Shown here piece by piece: positions 25,671 through 38,244 of a DNA stretch of 64,000 nucleotides. Source of the DNA: Tamarix chinensis (Eukaryota > Streptophyta > Magnoliopsida > Caryophyllales > Tamaricaceae); the NCBI GenBank assembly GCA_030549775.1, contig CM060174.1, positions 10,473,786 to 10,537,785 of the forward strand, in the 5' to 3' direction. Under the pieces are notes generated by a model that did not search any database, was not told the DNA's origin, and worked only from the letters and a program-made list of their open reading frames with translations. Position 1 is the stretch's first letter. Each line of letters opens with the position of its first letter. The translations under genes and the position numbers were made by a program.

Positions 25671-26590
25671 ATATATTGGTCTTTTTAGAATGATAAATGG
25701 TAGATCAAAAAAGCTGATGATGAAAGTAATTCAATAATAAATGTCACCAAGTGTTTTCAAATATATATATTTGTAGAATATATTCTACACTTGATCTTAG
25801 CAAAAGTGTTTTAAAATAATTGATCATGTGAATGCTTTTTTGGTAAGTATATGTGCTTTTTTATGATTTTGTATTTATACATTATTTAAAAAAATTAAAA
25901 TATATTGGTCTTTTTAGAATGATAAATGGTAGATCAAAAAAACTGATGATGAAAGTAATTTAATAATAAATGTCACCAAAGTGTTTTCAAATATATATAT
26001 TTGTAGAATATATTCTAAGCTTGATCTTAGCAAAAGTGTTTTAAAATAATTGATCATGTGAATGCTTTTTTGGTAAGTATATGTGCTTTTTTATGATTTT
26101 GTATTTATACATTATTTAAAAAAATTAAAATATATTGGTCTTTTTAGAATGATAAATGGTAGATCAAAAAAACTGATGATGAAAGTAATTTAATAATAAA
26201 TGTCACCAAAGTGTTTTCAAATATATATATTTGTAGAATATATTCTAAGCTTGATCTTAGCAAAAGTGTTTTAAAATAATTGATCATGTGAATGCTTTTT
26301 TGGTAAGTATATGTGCTTTTTTATGATTTTGTATTTATACATTATTTAAAAAAATTTAAAATATATTGGTCTTTTTAGAATGATAAATGGTAGATCAAAA
26401 AAACTGATGATGAAAGTAATTTAATAATAAATGTCACCAAAGTGTTTTCAAATATATATATTTGTAGAATATATTCTAAGCTTGATCTTAGCAAAAGTGT
26501 TTTAAAATAATTGATCATGTGAATGCTTTTTTTGGTAAGTATATGTGCTTTATTTATAATTTTGTATTTATACATTATTTTTATTATTAA
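25671..26590. repeat. Four-copy ~230-bp tandem array carrying a U2 snRNA-like motif
   Basis: Units begin at 'atatattggtctttttagaatg' at 25671, 25900, 26130 and 26361 (periods 229, 230, 231). Copies 2-4 are nearly identical; copy 1 differs slightly. Each holds 'ttgtagaatatattcta' followed by 'cttgatcttagcaaaag'. In copy 1 the stretch 25785-25801 is the exact reverse complement of GCTAAGATCAAGTGTAG, the conserved 5' region of plant and animal U2 snRNA. Copy 1 also has an 18-base perfect palindrome (TGTAGAATATATTCTACA, 25772-25789). Flanks are AT-rich. Confidence 0.95.
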
Positions 26591-27792
26591 CTTAGTAGTT
26601 AATGATTTTAATTTCCTTAAATACTAATTGTTAACTTATAATTACATCTTAAATACTAACGTACATTGCACGAGTAAAAAAATAATTATCTTTTAAAGAG
26701 AGACATTCTCATTTTTTTACTGGTCACTTTCCTTCTCTAAATCTCTCACTTCTCTCTAGCACCCCTCCCCCAATCTAAATTTCTCCACCAATAAGGTAAA
26801 TGCATTATGATGTTTGTTTTATGAAAATGGAGAAATAATGGGGATCGAGAATAAGAGTTTGAGACTTTTACTCCTATTAATGTATGACTATAGTGAAAGT
26901 ATTAATAGACATTGAAAATAATGTATTAGTTCTTTTAACTTATTTATTAAATTTTTCTCAACCCTTTGAAAAAAATAGTATGTTAAAAATGAATTAAGAT
27001 ATACTAATATTTTTCGTCAAAAAAGATAGTATATTGACATTTTTAAAATAGGCATATACAATATTTTTAACCACATTTATTATAAAAACGATGGCGATAA
27101 AGATGTTGGATTACTTTTCCTTTTTCCAAAATGGGTCACATTATAATCTGGTCGCCAACCCCTCCAACCTGCTCGTCAATCGTCATCCGCCGAAGGGTCG
27201 AAAAATCCCCACCTCGCTTTCATTCTCTCGAATCTCTCGGGTCGTTGGGCGGTATTTTCTATGACAATGTTTCAAATTTTGTTCGCCTGATGTATCGTCA
27301 AGGCAGTGCATGCGCAATTTGTCTTGCTGAAGTGAAACTTAGAGCAGTGCCATCCGATGCTTACGCCATTTTTTCGGTTTTGCTCCGCTTCTGATTGAAG
27401 GTTCGTCTCTGTAGTGTCGAACATCTTGCATTTTGACTTAAAATGCATATTACCATTCTTTGCATCATGTTCTCACCAATTAGCTGAGAAAAGAAGATAG
27501 TATAATCTGAAAATCAAGAGGAAATTGATGATTCTAAGATGCCCCCTTTTGTTGATTGTTCTACTTTAATGTTAAATGTAGTTTAGCAGATGAACCGGAT
27601 AATAAGCCATTCATTGAGATTCAGGTGGCTGGTAAATTGGCGGCTTGAGATTTGCTATATATTGGCCTCATTTTATCTCTCTCTTTGATTTGTATCCCAT
27701 TTATCTAGCTGAACTTCTCCGTCCCCCTTTCTCATTGTTGTTCATTTTGGTCGATCTAGATTCGTAGAGGAGCGCTTAAAGAAGAAAGGCAA
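26591..27792 (+). promoter_or_regulatory. Upstream and 5' untranslated region of lipoyl synthase
   Basis: AT-rich to about 27110, then GC rises sharply (27150-27410), as expected around a transcription start and leader. A small open frame at 27131-27394 has no recognisable domain. The region up to the start codon at 27793 may contain a leader intron (donor-like 'gaaggttcgtc' near 27398), but the transcript start and any splice cannot be fixed from sequence alone. Confidence 0.45.
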
Positions 27793-30700
27793 ATGATGAA
27801 TCGATCAATTTCACAGCCTTCAATGTCAATCTCCATACCCAAATCTAAAATTCCCTTTGTCAAATCCAGTTATCCCTACGCTTCCTATTCCTACAGTCGG
27901 TGCTCACCCTCCAAAATTAGGAGTGAACATGTTGAATTTCCGAGAAAACCATCCACTGTTTCCACTACCGATGACAGTATTTTGCATGAAGAAACATCAT
28001 CATCATCGTTGGGAGGAAAGCTGTTTGAATCAGAAGCGAAATCGAAGGGGCCGTATCCAGGAGGGATGGGGCTATTCACAGGTAGGGATCCGAATGTCAA
28101 GAAGCCTTCATGGTTGAGGCAGAAAGCTCCTCAGGGTCAGAGGTTTGAGGAGGTTAAAGACTCACTGTCTCGCTTAAATCTTCATACTGTTTGCGAGGAA
28201 GCCCAGTGCCCCAACATCGGAGAGGTAATCTCTCTCTGTCTCTCTCTCTCAATTTTGTTGGCGAGGAGTCGAGGATCCTTGTTCTTTGTTGAAATGTAAT
28301 TATTTCATATTTGAAGATCCGTTCGTAATTGCTGCGAATGACTTATGTGAAGTGATAGAGGGAGATGCGGAGTGCTTAGTACCTTTTTCCTAAAAATAAC
28401 TGGCATGCATGGTTAAACTTCATCCAGTTCTGCCTAAAAGAGGCCGACTTGAAGTGACTAACCAGCTTCTAAAACCTGAAAATTGACTTTTTGCAAACAC
28501 AGTTCAGAGGGAACGGTCAGTGGAGCGGAAACCCTTCTCTTTATTTTCCATGAAGCATTTAATGTCCTATTGCACAAAATGAGACAATGGAAAAAAACAT
28601 TTCCAGGATTTACTGATCCTATATCTGTAAATTGTGACAATGGGTATGTATAGCCACAAGTAATGGCATTGGTCATGATGTTGTTATAAATAGTATCCAT
28701 AATCTACTATGGATCCAAATAAGAGGAACCCTTGGTTGCCATAAAACTCATTGGTCATCAATGGTGGCAATTGGCAAATAGCCTGCTTGCTTCTGGTTTC
28801 AGATTTGGGATTCTTTTTCTGCCATTTTTTTAATCCATTGATCACAATTATGTATGATAGAAGATAATATTTATAACCCACATTAATTGCACCATCTTTC
28901 TATAGCTACCACTTATATTCTATTTTTCTCATTTATGAGATATGTTTGATTCTGATGCTTCTGGCTGCAACATCGTTATTGTTTTCTATTCTCTATGAAT
29001 ATATTTTCCAGTGTTGGAATGGGGGAGGTGATGGCATTGCAACTGCTACTATCATGGTTCTCGGGGACACTTGTACTCGTGGCTGCAGATTTTGTGCTGT
29101 AAAAACCAGCAGAAATCCTGCACCGCCTGACCCAATGGAGCCTGAAAACACTGCTAGGGCCATTGCAAGTTGGGGGTATGTCTCACTGGCTTCTTGACTC
29201 TTTAGACTATTTCTGTCTTTACTCTTGTGGGTTGCATTATCATGATTCATGACGGTGCCATCTTCTTTTTTCCACCCCAATATATAACTTTAAAAGATTT
29301 AATACCAATATGCTGCTGCTTCCTATTATGCAGCTTCTCCATCTTGCTCTAAAAGCATCATTTTTTTAATTGATCTACCTCTCAATATCTCCCTATTATT
29401 ATTTCTCCTTCTTCCTCTTTTATTTTATTGTATCTACTTTTGTTCTAATATTTGTCTACTTCACAAGTTCTTTTTTGAGGTAAGCATCCAAAGCTAGGTA
29501 TAGACAACACGTAGTAGAGCCCTAGTCTATCGCACATGTCACCAGCGCTCAACCTATTTTACTGCCTTTTATTGGAAAATCTGACATTATAAAAGGATTT
29601 TGGGTTTGTGATAGTCCGACTTGTTTGATCTTGTGGTTTGTTTTAGGCAGCTACAAATGATGCTTCTCAAAATTGATTCGATTCCAACTTCTACATTTTC
29701 TTCTTTTGTAAACATTAAATTGTGAGCTCTCACTTTGTAGATGATAGCAAGGACATACTAGTGCACTACAGCATTTTCTGGAATCGCCAGTATACGAAAA
29801 GAAGATTAGTAAATTTTTGTTAGGGGTATGTGGTCCCAAATGAGAAGTAACATTGGTCACTTTCTAAATCTTCCTATCCCTGTGAGTGCTTCTTCAATTC
29901 ATTATCTCATGAATTTCTTTGTTGGCGAATGTTGAAAAATGGATCGGCTTTTTGTTCAAAAATGATTGTCCTTCTTCTAGAAATAGATGGTGGAAAGCAT
30001 TTCTTAAGATACATTTATTGATAAGATAGTTTCCATCGTGTATATATATATATATATATTGATAAAATTGCTATTGCTAGCGACACAAAGAAGGGTAAGG
30101 GTAAGGGTATTTTATTCAACATCTTTTGGCAATGAATTAGGTAAATAAAATATCAGCTGATACTTATTACTGCATCGGGGTTTCAGTCAGCTAATATGAT
30201 GAATACACAAAGCCAAAACTGAGTCACACATATAGGTGATAGCCATTGCAATATTAATTTTTGGCTGATTTTTTTCATGACATTTATGAATATTATCTGT
30301 GGCAAGCTTATGCCACACCAACTGCCGCATATTTTTTTATCACTGATGGCATGTCGATGCTGTAACACTGCAATCACGACTCCGAATGTATTGTTAATAT
30401 TAAATGGCTTTCATAATGTGTTTTTGCATCATAGACAGTCACTTTGGGATAGATGGAGTATTATACAGGATTAAAATGAAGTCGCAAAAGTGGTTGTTAG
30501 TAAATGATTCATATTTATTGTCCATGTAAAAGAAAAATGGTGGGTGCGTAGCTAGTTGGCACAAGGATTAATTCTTTTGTGCAAGTTTACAGTTATTGGT
30601 TTTGTATAATAATTCTGAAAATTCATTTTGCAGTGTAGATTACATTGTACTAACAAGTGTTGATCGTGATGATCTACCTGATGGTGGAAGTGAACATTTT

Positions 30701-33700
30701 GCTCAAACTGTTAAAGCCATGAAGGTACATTCAAACTTCTGAATTTAGCTATGAAGTGATTCTTTCTTTATGAAAGATTATATTTTGATCTGATGTTAAA
30801 ATCTTTGATCCTGTAGAAACTCAAGCCTGAGATATTGGTCGAATGTTTAACTTCTGATTTTAGGGGTGATTTAAAGGCTGTTGATACATTAGTACACTCA
30901 GGATTAGACGTTTTCGCTCATAACATTGAAACTGTTAAGCGGCTTCAACGCATTGTCAGAGATCCGCGAGCAGGGTAAGATATAACCTTTGGAGGTGTAT
31001 GCTCACCATATATTGTTATTCAATACTTTATATTCTTGAATGAGTTGATATTTTCTTTATGGTCAACCCAATATATGATTTTGGTTTGTTGTTAGATTCT
31101 ATCTGATATTAATATCGACACAAATGCATCACATTCAAACTTTGACTTATGATCATAATGCCATATGCCATAATTTGTTAAGTGTGATTATGACGTGATG
31201 TTGGGGTGGGGGTGGGTGTGTTAAAAATGCATAAGACCAATTATTAATTGAAGAGTCCTGACTGACATTAGTACTTCTTTTAGACATGCTACTATGCTGG
31301 CACTGATCCTGCTTACTCTAACCTCATTTGATTGAAGTTGGCTAGGCAAACATGTTGAATTCCAAATGGCAATTCAATGACGCTATTAGTACACCTTTTC
31401 TGCCTTTACGTTGAGATATTGCTTGTTGATTTCTTCTGCTCCCTTCCCAGTATTGTTATTATTGTTATTATTATTATTATTTCAGTAAAAGAGGATAAGT
31501 AGATGAAGGAATTGTTAAGTTTCCGTTCAGCGCTTTATTATTGAATTGGATGAGTCTGGGCAGCTTGGAGATGTAAGCTATCAAAAATTCATGCCCCACT
31601 ATAGATCTTGTTTCAGCGTTTATACCCAGAAAGTGAAGTGGATGTGGGATCAAAGCCTTTCGATTGCTAGACAGTTTGTCTTGATTTCCTTTAACCCCCA
31701 CTCTTGGACCCTGTCCCTTGCCTCCTGGCTGCCTTTCTACTCCCCTTAGTTGTCCAGGCATTCTTTGATTGATGAGTCGCTAAAGGTGTATATATGATAT
31801 ATGTTTTCTGGAAACAGATGAGGCTGGCGGGCCAACCTTTTCTTTGCCCTGTTCTTAAGAAAGAAATTGCCAAATGATTTTCAAAAGAAGAAAAGTGAAA
31901 TCAGCAGAATAGAGTGTAACTGAAAAATAGAAGTGCTGCTGCTGAAGATAAACGGGGATTCATGGTCCTGGGTTTTAGTTCTACCAAGATTGATTGTTGC
32001 TCTCTCCATAATTTTATCTACTTCAGACATCGAGCCTCAGAAAATTTATAGTGAGGAGCGGTTTTCTCAATTCTATATCACAGGCAGCAGAAAACATACA
32101 TTCTTTCTCATTATTACAGAAGTATCGGATTGAAGTTCCCAAAACCACCCTTATTCATAATTTCCTCAAAACCATCTCCATTTTTTAGTTGGTTGGAAAC
32201 TACCCCTCAAGGTGTGTTATAGGTTCAGCAGCCACCCTTGTCTATTTTGTTATGAAATTGTTTGAAATGTCTGTTGTTTAGCTAATTTGTACTCACATAC
32301 ATGCCCACATCCTGTTACTTTTTTTTTTTTTGGTAAGAGCACACTCTGTTTCACATACACACTCTTTTTCACCAAAACAAACTCCCTGTTCAATGACCCG
32401 TACTAAAGGCATTAGAGAACATAATTGGGCAAGATAGTAACTTTAACAAGTTACGTAGCAAAATAGTGCCCACAGGTGGCTTTTCAGCCTATGACAACGT
32501 TAAATGTGGTTTTGTAAATGTTGCTTCTCTTTTCAACCCCCCTCTCCTGCTAAATTCCTTCAAAAAGAAGAAAGGTTCAGACATTCTTTCCTTTGGCACT
32601 ATACCTGTTCAGAAATAGTAACTTTGCTGAAGATATATATGATTATTGTTAATGCTGCAGGTATGAGCAGAGCTTGTGTGTCCTTAAGCATGCTAAGATC
32701 AGCAAGGAGGGGATGATCACAAAGTCCTCCATTATGTTGGGGCTCGGTGAAACTGATGATGAGCTGAAGCAAACCATGGCTGATTTGAGATCAATAGGTG
32801 TGGATATTTTGACACTTGGGCAGTATTTGCAGGTATGTTAATGTGTTTCTGTCCGCAGTTTGGTCCCGTTGATGATTAAATAGATGGACTATAGTTTAGA
32901 ATATGAGTCTTATCTTTTGTCTTACGGACAAGGGAACCCTTTTTCTTCCTTGTACTAATTCATTAGTTTGGCCTATTCTAAACTATTGTGACCACTTCTG
33001 CATATTGGCTAATTTTGAAAATGACCAGGCCATTTTGTTATTGCTGGATGCTTTTCTCTCACACCTTCTTTGCCAAGCTAGCTTGGTGCCATCTACAGCT
33101 TAAACTAGGGATGGCAACGGGGCAGGTCGGGGATGGGGACCCCATCCCAATTCCTAAACCTGATAAGCAAAATTATCCCCAAACCTGTCCTGATCCCTGT
33201 TTTTTCTTATCGGGGAATTTCCGATGCGATCCCCGCGAGGATCAAATCTCCATACCCGACCTGATTCCTGAATAATTTTTCATTCCTGATTTATTTCCCG
33301 ACCTAACACCCGACCCGATACCTGAAATCCAACCCCATCCCCGATATCCAATTTTATTTTCTTGCAGTATATTTTAATTTATATTCTATATAAAAAAATT
33401 ATATATATATAATATGTAGAATATTATAAAAATATATATAAAAATTTTTTACGGCGGGTTCAGGGATGGGGACCCCAAACCCGTCCCCGAAAAAATCCCC
33501 GAACCCGATCTCCGAAATCTCTTCCCAAACCCGAATATGAACGGAAAATCTCCGATGGAGCCCCGAATCTGCGGGAAAAATTGCCATCCCTAGCTCAAAC
33601 CTATTTTATCTGGTTGTTTTTTCTTGGACATCAATTTTAATTAGCGTTAATAAATTTGCAGCCAACCCCACTGCACCTTACTGTGAAAGAGTATGTTACT

Positions 33701-34007
33701 CCTGAAAAGTTTGCTTTCTGGAAGGAGTATGGGGAGTCTATAGGTTTTCGCTATGTGGCCAGTGGACCCTTGGTAAATATCATTCCCTGCTTTCTCATTG
33801 TTTTTGTTTGTTTGAATGTGGTAAAAGGATACTTATCACATGCTGCTGCTTTGTTATGTATGTATTGGTTAATTGTTGGCATAAGCTAAGTGATCTTCTC
33901 ACAAGACTTGCTGTTTTTGTTTCCTCCAGGTACGGTCTTCGTATAGGGCAGGGGAGCTTTTCGTTCAAACTATAGTTAAAGAAAGAGCTGGAAGCATTCC
34001 GAAATAG
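27793..34007 (+). CDS. LIP1P: Lipoyl synthase, chloroplast type (seven exons, complete)
   Basis: Radical-SAM enzyme that inserts two sulfurs into protein-bound octanoyl groups to make lipoyl cofactor, here for plastid dehydrogenases. Exons: 27793-28224, 29012-29175, 30634-30724, 30817-30974, 32661-32832, 33662-33772, 33930-34007. All junctions are GT-AG, phases join, and the product is 401 residues. A Ser-rich N-terminal extension (about residues 1-60) looks like a transit peptide. [20 protein letters not shown] (about 85-110) is characteristic of plastidial forms. The auxiliary cluster cysteines are C134, C139 and C145 ([11 protein letters not shown], then C after intron 1). The radical-SAM CX3CX2C is C165, C169, C172 (CTRGCRFC). 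The C-terminal RSSY motif is at 378-381. Met1 and Met2 are adjacent; either could start. Intron 5 contains a hAT-type MITE. A broken partial copy lies at 52785-54608. The plastid rather than mitochondrial assignment rests on the N-terminal extension. Confidence 0.96.
30041..30059. repeat. (TA)n microsatellite in lipoyl synthase intron 2
   Basis: About nine TA units in the 1458-bp intron 2. Confidence 0.9.
33106..33592. mobile_element. hAT-type MITE in lipoyl synthase intron 5
   Basis: A 487-bp element with terminal inverted repeats TAGGGATGGCAA and TTGCCATCCCTA. It is flanked by 8-bp near-identical target duplications GCTTAAAC (33098-33105) and GCTCAAAC (33593-33600). Both arms are GC-rich with 'ggggatgggga' and 'cccgaacccg' blocks around an AT-rich centre. 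It has no coding capacity. The 8-bp duplication points to a hAT transposase. The splice sites of exons 5 and 6 lie outside it and are intact. Confidence 0.88.
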
Positions 34008-35829
34008 TCGTATCAATTTGTCCTGAAGATGTCCTAGATCGCCCTTAATTGTTATCTGTTGGGAACCATTTAGTAGAAACTACGAAGACGAAGGATTTGC
34101 TTCATTTTATAGGATATATTACTACTAGGGCAGTGCCCGAAATGCATTTATTTTAGTTCACTGCTAAGATTTGACGATCCTAGTCTTGCCTTCATCAATT
34201 ATTACAAGCCAGATAATTGAAAAGTTTAACTTCTTTGCTAAAGTGGAATTTGTTTTTGAAATCACTTCTGTTTAGTTACAATGAATAAAAAAATTTGATT
34301 TCATACATTTGTGCAACTCTTGCATTAGTATTTGACACATTTGTCCACATCTGTCCCTTCTGCCTTTGTTTGGGATAAGTGGATAATTGTTTCATTTAAT
34401 TGATTGTTGGTGCGATTTGTTATTGTACTATATTTAAGATTCAAGTTACTAAAATTAGTATATTTTTTTTAACAGTTTGTCTAACCTGTATTTTAGGGTA
34501 TTATAGGTTACGATTTTAATTAAAATAGTATAATTAGTATATTAATTACATATATACATGGTAGTTTGTGTTATTAAATGTCATAATTTTTCTTAATATC
34601 TGACGAGTGCCATAAGGGTAAATGTGAGAAAAGTGTATTTTTTTTTTACACTACAATAGAAAAACTATGAGATAGGATCAAAATATTTTCTTAAACACAA
34701 GCTTCATGGAATGTTTGTATAAAATAGTTGTATAAAATATAAAAAGGGCATTATTATTGTTATTTTGACTACCTTTATATATATATATATATTAACTACT
34801 TCAATAAGTAGGAAATCACTTTACAATTTCAAATCCCCTAAAGAAATAATGGTTTGTGCTAGGTTAATGATACCAATATAAGCATAAAGTTTTACACAAG
34901 GATGATGATTGGGGAAATTTAGACCCAATAATGATGTTAGTCCAAGAAATACGTAGGTAGTGACTATATAATTTATGTAGTAAGATAATATTGTCGGCTA
35001 TTGGCGTCAAATACACACGTCGATGTCACAAAATTAAAGAAGGAAAGAAATTCTAACTTTGATAAAAAGAAGTGTAGATTTAAAGAAAAAAACTAGATTT
35101 CAACTTTAATAAAGTTGAATATTTTGACTTTATCTATAATATTTGAATTTAAATTTCTTGAGTTTTTTAAAAAATACTTGATGGTTCTATTTGATTTTTT
35201 TTGTATACATGTTTGGCATTTTGTTGCAATGATTTCTATGAAAGATTTTGTTATTGGAGGAGGAGGATATATAGATTGCTTAGGAGCATAGAATATTTGG
35301 TAAACATAATTATACTATAAGTAGATAGAATCCTATGGTGCTTGAGTTGATTATGGTTGATTTGAGCATTTTTGTGGTGGTTTCATCCTCAGGCCATATA
35401 TGTGTGTTGTTGTTTTTATGATTCCAATGGATTATTTTGGCTTTTTATATGTAATTTCATACATTAGAAGTCTTGATTTGACCACATATAGTAAAAGTTA
35501 TGATTTAATAAAGTTTTAGCATGATAAAAGGGCATTTAGGTATTTTTATATATAACTTGTGATTTCTATGTTCTTAATGTGTTCTAATATGTTCATCATT
35601 TATTCAATGAAAATTATGCAAAGTTTCATGTGCCAGTTCTTTATATGCTAAAGTTATGCTATTTTAAGTATTTTTAGGGATTAGGGGTATTATAGTCACT
35701 TTACCTGCAATCTAAATTTATTAATTAAGTTTTGTTATTCTAAGATGCTAATCATTGATCAAAGATTCTTATTATTTAATATTTTAGTTTTAATTATTAT
35801 ATTTATGGCATATTAGGATTAAAATGGTA
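34008..35829. other. 3' flank of lipoyl synthase and AT-rich intergenic stretch
   Basis: AATAAA at 34284-34289 is a possible polyadenylation signal. Beyond it the sequence is AT-rich with no gene. Two short blocks, 'tagggtattatagg' near 34495 and 'aggggtattatagtc' near 35684, resemble inverted starts of the giant-LTR family but no full unit was traced from them. Confidence 0.35.
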
Positions 35830-36064
35830 CTCTCTCTATATAAAAATAGTCATTTTGTTAATTTACACACTTTTTAAAAAATAATAAAAGTAGTCTTAAA
35901 ATTACACTTACAAATTTTATTGAAAAATAACAAAGCATTTAATATATATATAATAAATAAAAGTGAGGGTAAAAATGGAAAGTAGGTTTTGACTTTTCTA
36001 AAATGACTTTATTTTTTATATATTTTTTTTAGATAAAATGACTTCCCTTTTGATACGGAAGGAG
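35830..36064. mobile_element. Stowaway-like MITE
   Basis: A 235-bp AT-rich element. Its left end is CTCTCTCTATATAAAAATAG and its right end CCCTTTTGATACGGAAGGAG, the reverse complement of the familiar CTCC.TCCGTA.CAAAA start. TA dinucleotides at both borders (35828-35829, 36065-36066) fit the TA target preference of Tc1/mariner-type MITEs. Internal blocks 'aaaatgactt' and 'agtcattttg' mirror each other. Confidence 0.75.
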
Positions 36065-36589
36065 TAATATAATATCCAAAGGCTTTTAGTGATATATTTA
36101 AAGCCAATAATTAACCCTAACCATTTATTTGCCCTTTAGAATAATAATTTGACTTGAATAGTAAATAGACATAAATAGTACATCTCGGTAGTAAATATTT
36201 TTAGTTTTTCAATATAAGTTTTTTGGTATATTTGTGCAAATTCTGTCGTATGTAAATAATATTTCAAAAATAGTATTTTTTTTTTGGAAATTAGTGCATG
36301 GGATTATTTTGGGGTAGTGAATAATAATATATTTAAAATTTATTAATCATTCAAGTGTAAGATCAAATTGAAAATTTATACGAATAGCCTTGAGACTATC
36401 TTCGAGGTAGGGACATAAAATTGATGCATTCCTTGCTATTTTGTATGGTGTTACCCATCTATATGTGGTAGCATATTATGTGCTTGTTATTGGTCATTAT
36501 ACCTTTAGCAAGGTCCCTCTTTCTACTTTATAGGTAACTTACGACTCCTAAAGGGAGTACACGCATTTAAGGAATTAGAGTACTTAAGG

Positions 36590-36715
36590 GGTTTTCATGG
36601 TTGTCTTGAGTCTCTATGCTCATGATGATTTATTCCGTGGGTTTCTTGAGTCTTTGTACTCTTAACGATTTATTTTATAAGTGTCTTGAGTCTCTACTCT
36701 CTTGAAGATTAGTTT
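36590..36715. repeat. Three-copy ~44-bp tandem repeat
   Basis: Copies read 'gtcttgagtctctatgctcatgatgatttattccgtgg', 'tttcttgagtctttgtactcttaacgatttattttata' and 'gtgtcttgagtctctactctcttgaagattag'. They are moderately diverged. Confidence 0.8.
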
Positions 36716-37639
36716 AAAATTTTCATGAATGAATATGTATTATAATCTATGCTAATGGGTTTGATACGTTATTAGCAACATTATGTAACATAAGGAATAA
36801 GTGGGATAATCAGACTATGAAATTATTTATATATGAAAGTGTGTAACCGTGGGAAATGAATTGTATGATAAGTTAAACAAATAGTAAAATAATTAGTGGA
36901 CCTCACATATGTTTGAATTTCATTATTTTATATGTTTAACAACATTTTTGCAATGATTATGTTATTTTAAATGTTTTATTGGATTTCTAGGGTTTGATGA
37001 TTAATAATAAATAATATGAATAATAATAAATAGTGTGAATACATAAAATGTATAATATATTCTAAATTCATTAAATCGCATGTTATTCCGTATTCAAGAA
37101 TGATACTGTTATTTTACAGTATGTTTACCCATGACATAAGTGATAACCATGTAATCATGATACCAGGGTTAATTATATGATAGTGGGAAAGTATTTTAAG
37201 TTCTTAATCCATGATTATGTGAGTTGTTTCATGCAAATACTACGCAAGGCAAGTGCTAAGTGTTTGTTATGGAGTCAGCTTCAATATGATCTAACACTTT
37301 TAGTGTGTACTTGTATGTTGTACGTGAGCATGTTATCGCTTTTAGTAGTTTATATTTACTTAATATGTATATCGTACTAATACTACACTTTTCAAATGTT
37401 TGATGTTGGTGCAATGGTTGTTCTTCAACTTTCTATTGGGGTGGGTTGAAATTAGAGTTATCTGATAGTACTTGAGGTTTGTGACCTTGTTTTCTTGAGG
37501 TATTATGCCATTTATCCTTATTGTATTTTCTTACACTACTTTTATAACTTAGTAGCGTCTGGAATCAGATGACAACCCCACTTGATCACTACATATGATT
37601 TTACCTTTTAGCTTGATATCCGATATTAGGAATAAAAAT

Positions 37640-38145
37640 GGAATGGGTTTGACATAGGTACGCCCATACCCTATCTGTACCCGAAAAGAAAATCCCTATC
37701 TAAATCAGTATCCATATCTGAACGGGTATCAACTAATACATCCGTATCCGTTTTCATCCATTACCCGATGGATAATCTATTTACCCATTAATAGATATTA
37801 TTTACTGGACAAATCTATTATGTGATGGATAAAACTATTTAGGGTTAAGTCAAATGATAATTTTAATTTTAATATTATACTATATTTATTTTAAAATCAA
37901 GGATAAAAGGGTAATTATAAATTAGGTAAATGTGTATGGATATATATACAAGTATGGATATAGGTACGGATATGGATACCCATTACCTGTATCCATAGCT
38001 AAACCCTATGGGTATTTTTTCCATCCTCCATATCCGCATACATTTATTCATATCCGTTTAAGTATTAATCGGATAAAATCCGTCATATTTTGGATAAAAT
38101 CCACCCTATTTACATTCATATCCGGTATGGACTGGGTATGAGTTG
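37640..38145. mobile_element. Probable non-autonomous DNA transposon with 'ggatatgg/tacccat' arms
   Basis: The arms are built from 'gggtttgac...tacgcccataccc' and 'ggtatggactgggtatgagttgtacc' with many 'atatccgt' and 'tacccat' blocks around an AT-rich centre, similar in style to the MITE in lipoyl synthase intron 5. Exact ends and target duplication were not resolved. Confidence 0.4.
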
Positions 38146-38244
38146 TACCTTCTCTGTGTTATATGTAGAGGTAATACCTCATTTTTTTTATCTGGATTTT
38201 TCTAAAACTGTTTTTAAATGAAAATTGTATTTTACAAAAATGGG

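Larger units (their letters stand above)
36065..38244 (+). mobile_element. Probable 3' part of another giant LTR-like unit (F)
   Basis: The end at 38244 reads 'gtagaggtaatacctca...aaaaatggggtgttata', matching the ends of units C ('gtggcggtaatatcc...ttttggggtgttacg') and E. Immediately after it begins caulimovirid sequence, so F ends by interrupting that remnant. Its left boundary was not found. It includes a three-copy tandem repeat at 36590-36715 and an inserted element at about 37640-38145. No coding region was seen. Confidence 0.45.

Noticed and set aside
25671..26590. CRISPR-like array
   Set aside because: Repeats are 230 bp with no variable spacers, and the DNA is from a plant.
27131..27394. 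Possible upstream exon encoding 87 residues before lipoyl synthase
   Set aside because: No conserved domain, and the lipoyl synthase N-terminus is already complete at 27793. More likely leader or promoter sequence.
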